Below, in pieces: positions 6,743-8,511 of a stretch of DNA of 8,511 bases; within the stretch, counting starts at the first letter, position 1; each line of letters opens with the position of its first letter. A model generated the notes under the pieces. That model was given only the letters and a program-made list of their open reading frames with translations. It was not told where the DNA came from and did no database searches. This stretch comes from Pseudolysobacter sp. (GTDB taxonomy: Bacteria > Pseudomonadota > Gammaproteobacteria > Xanthomonadales > Rhodanobacteraceae). The stretch spans positions 1 to 8,511 of the forward strand of contig JANXUW010000157.1 in the NCBI GenBank assembly GCA_025351985.1, read 5' to 3'. The position numbers and the translations under genes were made by a program.

Positions 6743-8511
6743 ATGAAACTCATAGAAACGTCGCTCAAGAATCCGATCGCGGTCGGCATGGTCGTGCTGC
6801 TGGTGGCGGTATTCGGCGTACTCAGCCTGATGCAGTTGCCGCTGCAATTGTTTCCCGAGATCGACAAGCCGCAGATCTCGATCCAGACCAACTGGCGCGC
6901 GGCGTCGCCGGAAGAAGTCGAATCCGAATTGCTTGAACCGCAAGAACAGGTGTTGCAGGGTTTGCCCGGCGTCGAAGAACTCGACGGCAACGCCGGCGCC
7001 GGTGGCAGCAACATCAACCTGACGTTTGCGATCGGCACCGACATGAAAAACGCGCTGGTCGAAGTGATCGGTCGGCTGAATCGCGTGCGCGCGCTGCCGC
7101 GCGACGCCGACCGCCCGGTAGTTCAGCTCGGTGGCGGCGGCAACGCCAACGAATCGCTGAGCTGGTTTTTCGTGCAATTGCTGCCCGGTACGAAAGGGCC
7201 GGTCGATCAGTACCGGCATTTCATCGAGAACACGGTGAAGCCGCGTATCGAATCCGTGCCGGGCGTGTCGCAAGTGCTCGTCAATGCCGGGCCGACTGAC
7301 GAAGTGCGTATCACGGTGGACATGGCGAAGGCCGCGAGCATGGGCATTTCGGTCGCGGATATTTCCACGCGCGCAGCCAGCTCCAGTGATATTTCGGGCG
7401 GCCAGATCGAGGTCGGCCGGCAGCAATACGTGCTGCGTTTCACCGGCCGTTATCAGCCCGAGCAGCTCGGTGAACTTGTGCTGGCGTGGCGCGACGGCAA
7501 ACCGATCAAGCTCAGCGATGTGGCGACGGTGGAAACCCGGCCACCCGAGCGGCAGAATTTCGCCTATCAAAACGGCAATCCCGCGATCGGCCTCGATGTG
7601 CACCGCGCCAGCGGCGCGAACGTGCTGAAGACGCTCAACGAAGTGAAACGCGTCGTCGCCGAGCTGCGCGACGGCCCGCTCAAGGCGCAGGGACTCGGCA
7701 TCGAGCAATCGTTCGATTCATCGCTGTTCATCAATCGCGCGGTCAGCCTGCTCAGCGAAAACCTGATCGTCGGCGCGCTGCTGGCATTGTTGTGCGTGTG
7801 GTGGTTCATGCGCGACTGGCGCGCCACTGTGCTGATCGCGAGTTCGATTCCGATCTGCCTGCTCGCCACGTTCACCGCGCTGCATCTCACCGGGCATAGC
7901 CTCAACATCATTTCGCTGGCGGGCCTGGCGTTCGCGGTCGGCATGGTGGTCGAGGGTGCGATCGTGGTGTCGGGCAATATCCTGCGGCTGAAGGAAACCG
8001 GCATGACGCCGATGGAAGCCGCGTTCAAGGGCACGCACCAAGTGATGGGCGCGCTGATCGCCTCGACCATCACCACGATCGCGGTATTTTTGCCGGTGGT
8101 TTTTCTGCGCGACGTGGAAGGCCAGATTTTTTCCGACCTCGCGTTGACGATTTCGATTGCGGTGGCGATCTCGGTGATCGTCGCGATCACGGTGCTGCCG
8201 GCGGCCTCGGGCTGGCTCAAGGCAAAGCGCCTGAAATCCGGCTATGGCGATGGCTGGCCGTGGCTGACCGAACGCATCATGAGCCTGACCGACACACGCC
8301 CGAAACAGCTCGGCTGGATCGCCGGATTGCTGGTGCTGCCGCTGTGTCTGACGTTCGCTTTCAAGCCGCAGCTCGATTATCTGCCGCCGGTGAAACGTGC
8401 CGCGATCGATGCGTATTTCAACTTTCCGCCGGGGGCGGATTCAACTCTGAAGTGCAACACCAGCAGCGGTGAAGTGGTCAGGTGCGGTAGCCTGAACAGC
8501 TACACCGCCAA
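6743..8511 (+). CDS. RND-family efflux pump inner-membrane subunit (HAE1-like), partial at right edge
   Basis: A proton-driven RND transporter subunit that would work as a trimer with a periplasmic adaptor and outer-membrane channel. It starts MKLIETSLKNPIAVGM, with TM1 at about residues 12-31 and PLQLFPEIDKPQISIQTNW opening the first porter domain. The porter region runs to about 335, then TM2 (about 341-356), R-DWRATVLIASSIPI, TM3, TM4 (about 387-410), TM5 and TM6 to about 493. The window shows 589 residues of a usual ~1030. Two oddities stand out. The TM4 segment reads GLAFAVGMVVEGAIVVSGN, with E404-G405 where AcrB-type pumps have Asp-Asp (407/408) and S410-G411 replacing the usual L-E before N. 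The stretch after FNFPPGAD (about 565 on) does not resemble the second porter domain. No adaptor gene precedes it. Substrate unknown; family firm. Confidence 0.92.
   Translation, partial: MKLIETSLKNPIAVGMVVLLVAVFGVLSLMQLPLQLFPEIDKPQISIQTNWRAASPEEVESELLEPQEQVLQGLPGVEELDGNAGAGGSNINLTFAIGTDMKNALVEVIGRLNRVRALPRDADRPVVQLGGGGNANESLSWFFVQLLPGTKGPVDQYRHFIENTVKPRIESVPGVSQVLVNAGPTDEVRITVDMAKAASMGISVADISTRAASSSDISGGQIEVGRQQYVLRFTGRYQPEQLGELVLAWRDGKPIKLSDVATVETRPPERQNFAYQNGNPAIGLDVHRASGANVLKTLNEVKRVVAELRDGPLKAQGLGIEQSFDSSLFINRAVSLLSENLIVGALLALLCVWWFMRDWRATVLIASSIPICLLATFTALHLTGHSLNIISLAGLAFAVGMVVEGAIVVSGNILRLKETGMTPMEAAFKGTHQVMGALIASTITTIAVFLPVVFLRDVEGQIFSDLALTISIAVAISVIVAITVLPAASGWLKAKRLKSGYGDGWPWLTERIMSLTDTRPKQLGWIAGLLVLPLCLTFAFKPQLDYLPPVKRAAIDAYFNFPPGADSTLKCNTSSGEVVRCGSLNSYTA

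Noticed and set aside
6665..7708. 347-residue minus-strand open frame opposite the RND gene
   Set aside because: It is antisense to a well-conserved pump sequence and has the His/Arg/Gln-rich composition typical of shadow frames.

Overview
The window is about 60% GC and densely coded. It reads as a gammaproteobacterial chromosome segment, most likely from Xanthomonadales (Rhodanobacter/Lysobacter-like). The grounds are the style of the kynurenine-pathway cluster, the LytS/LytTR pair and the intergenic palindrome of the GTCATTCCAGCG...CTGGAATGAC type. This assignment is inference from general familiarity; no search was run.

Left part (1-4276), all on the minus strand, is one probable operon. 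In transcription order it holds 3-hydroxyanthranilate 3,4-dioxygenase (nbaC), a small exported protein with a tentative DcrB/PsbP-like fold, a fusaric-acid-resistance-type (FUSC/YccS) membrane transporter, and aminocarboxymuconate-semialdehyde decarboxylase (ACMSD, nbaD; its 3' end runs off the left edge). The two enzymes catalyse consecutive steps of tryptophan/kynurenine breakdown. Having ACMSD rather than only the quinolinate route points to catabolism instead of NAD synthesis. The two membrane or envelope genes lie exactly between these enzymes. The unstable intermediates here close spontaneously to the pyridine acids quinolinate and picolinate. Fusaric acid is itself a butyl-picolinate, so the transporter may be an overflow or detoxification pump for such products (hypothesis).

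Middle part: a 190-base divergent intergenic region (4277-4466) separates the operon from a plus-strand two-component system. This is a four-helix LytS-type sensor kinase (4467-5543) and, one base after its stop codon, a LytTR-type response regulator (5545-6342).

Right part: a 400-base gene-free stretch (6343-6742) carries a long nearly perfect palindrome (arms 6414-6440 and 6465-6491) and a weak LytTR-like direct repeat. It is followed by an RND-family (HAE1-like) efflux pump gene (6743 to the right edge, partial) with a strong ribosome binding site and no adaptor gene in front. The pump has an unusual Glu-Gly where most relatives have Asp-Asp in TM4. Its last ~25 visible residues no longer look like an RND pump, which may mark a chimeric join or a real truncation.

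I found no tRNA, rRNA, CRISPR array, insertion sequence or phage gene. Most of the window is recognisable metabolism, signalling and transport. The best candidates for something undescribed are the transporter plus exported protein embedded in the kynurenine operon, and the variant RND pump.
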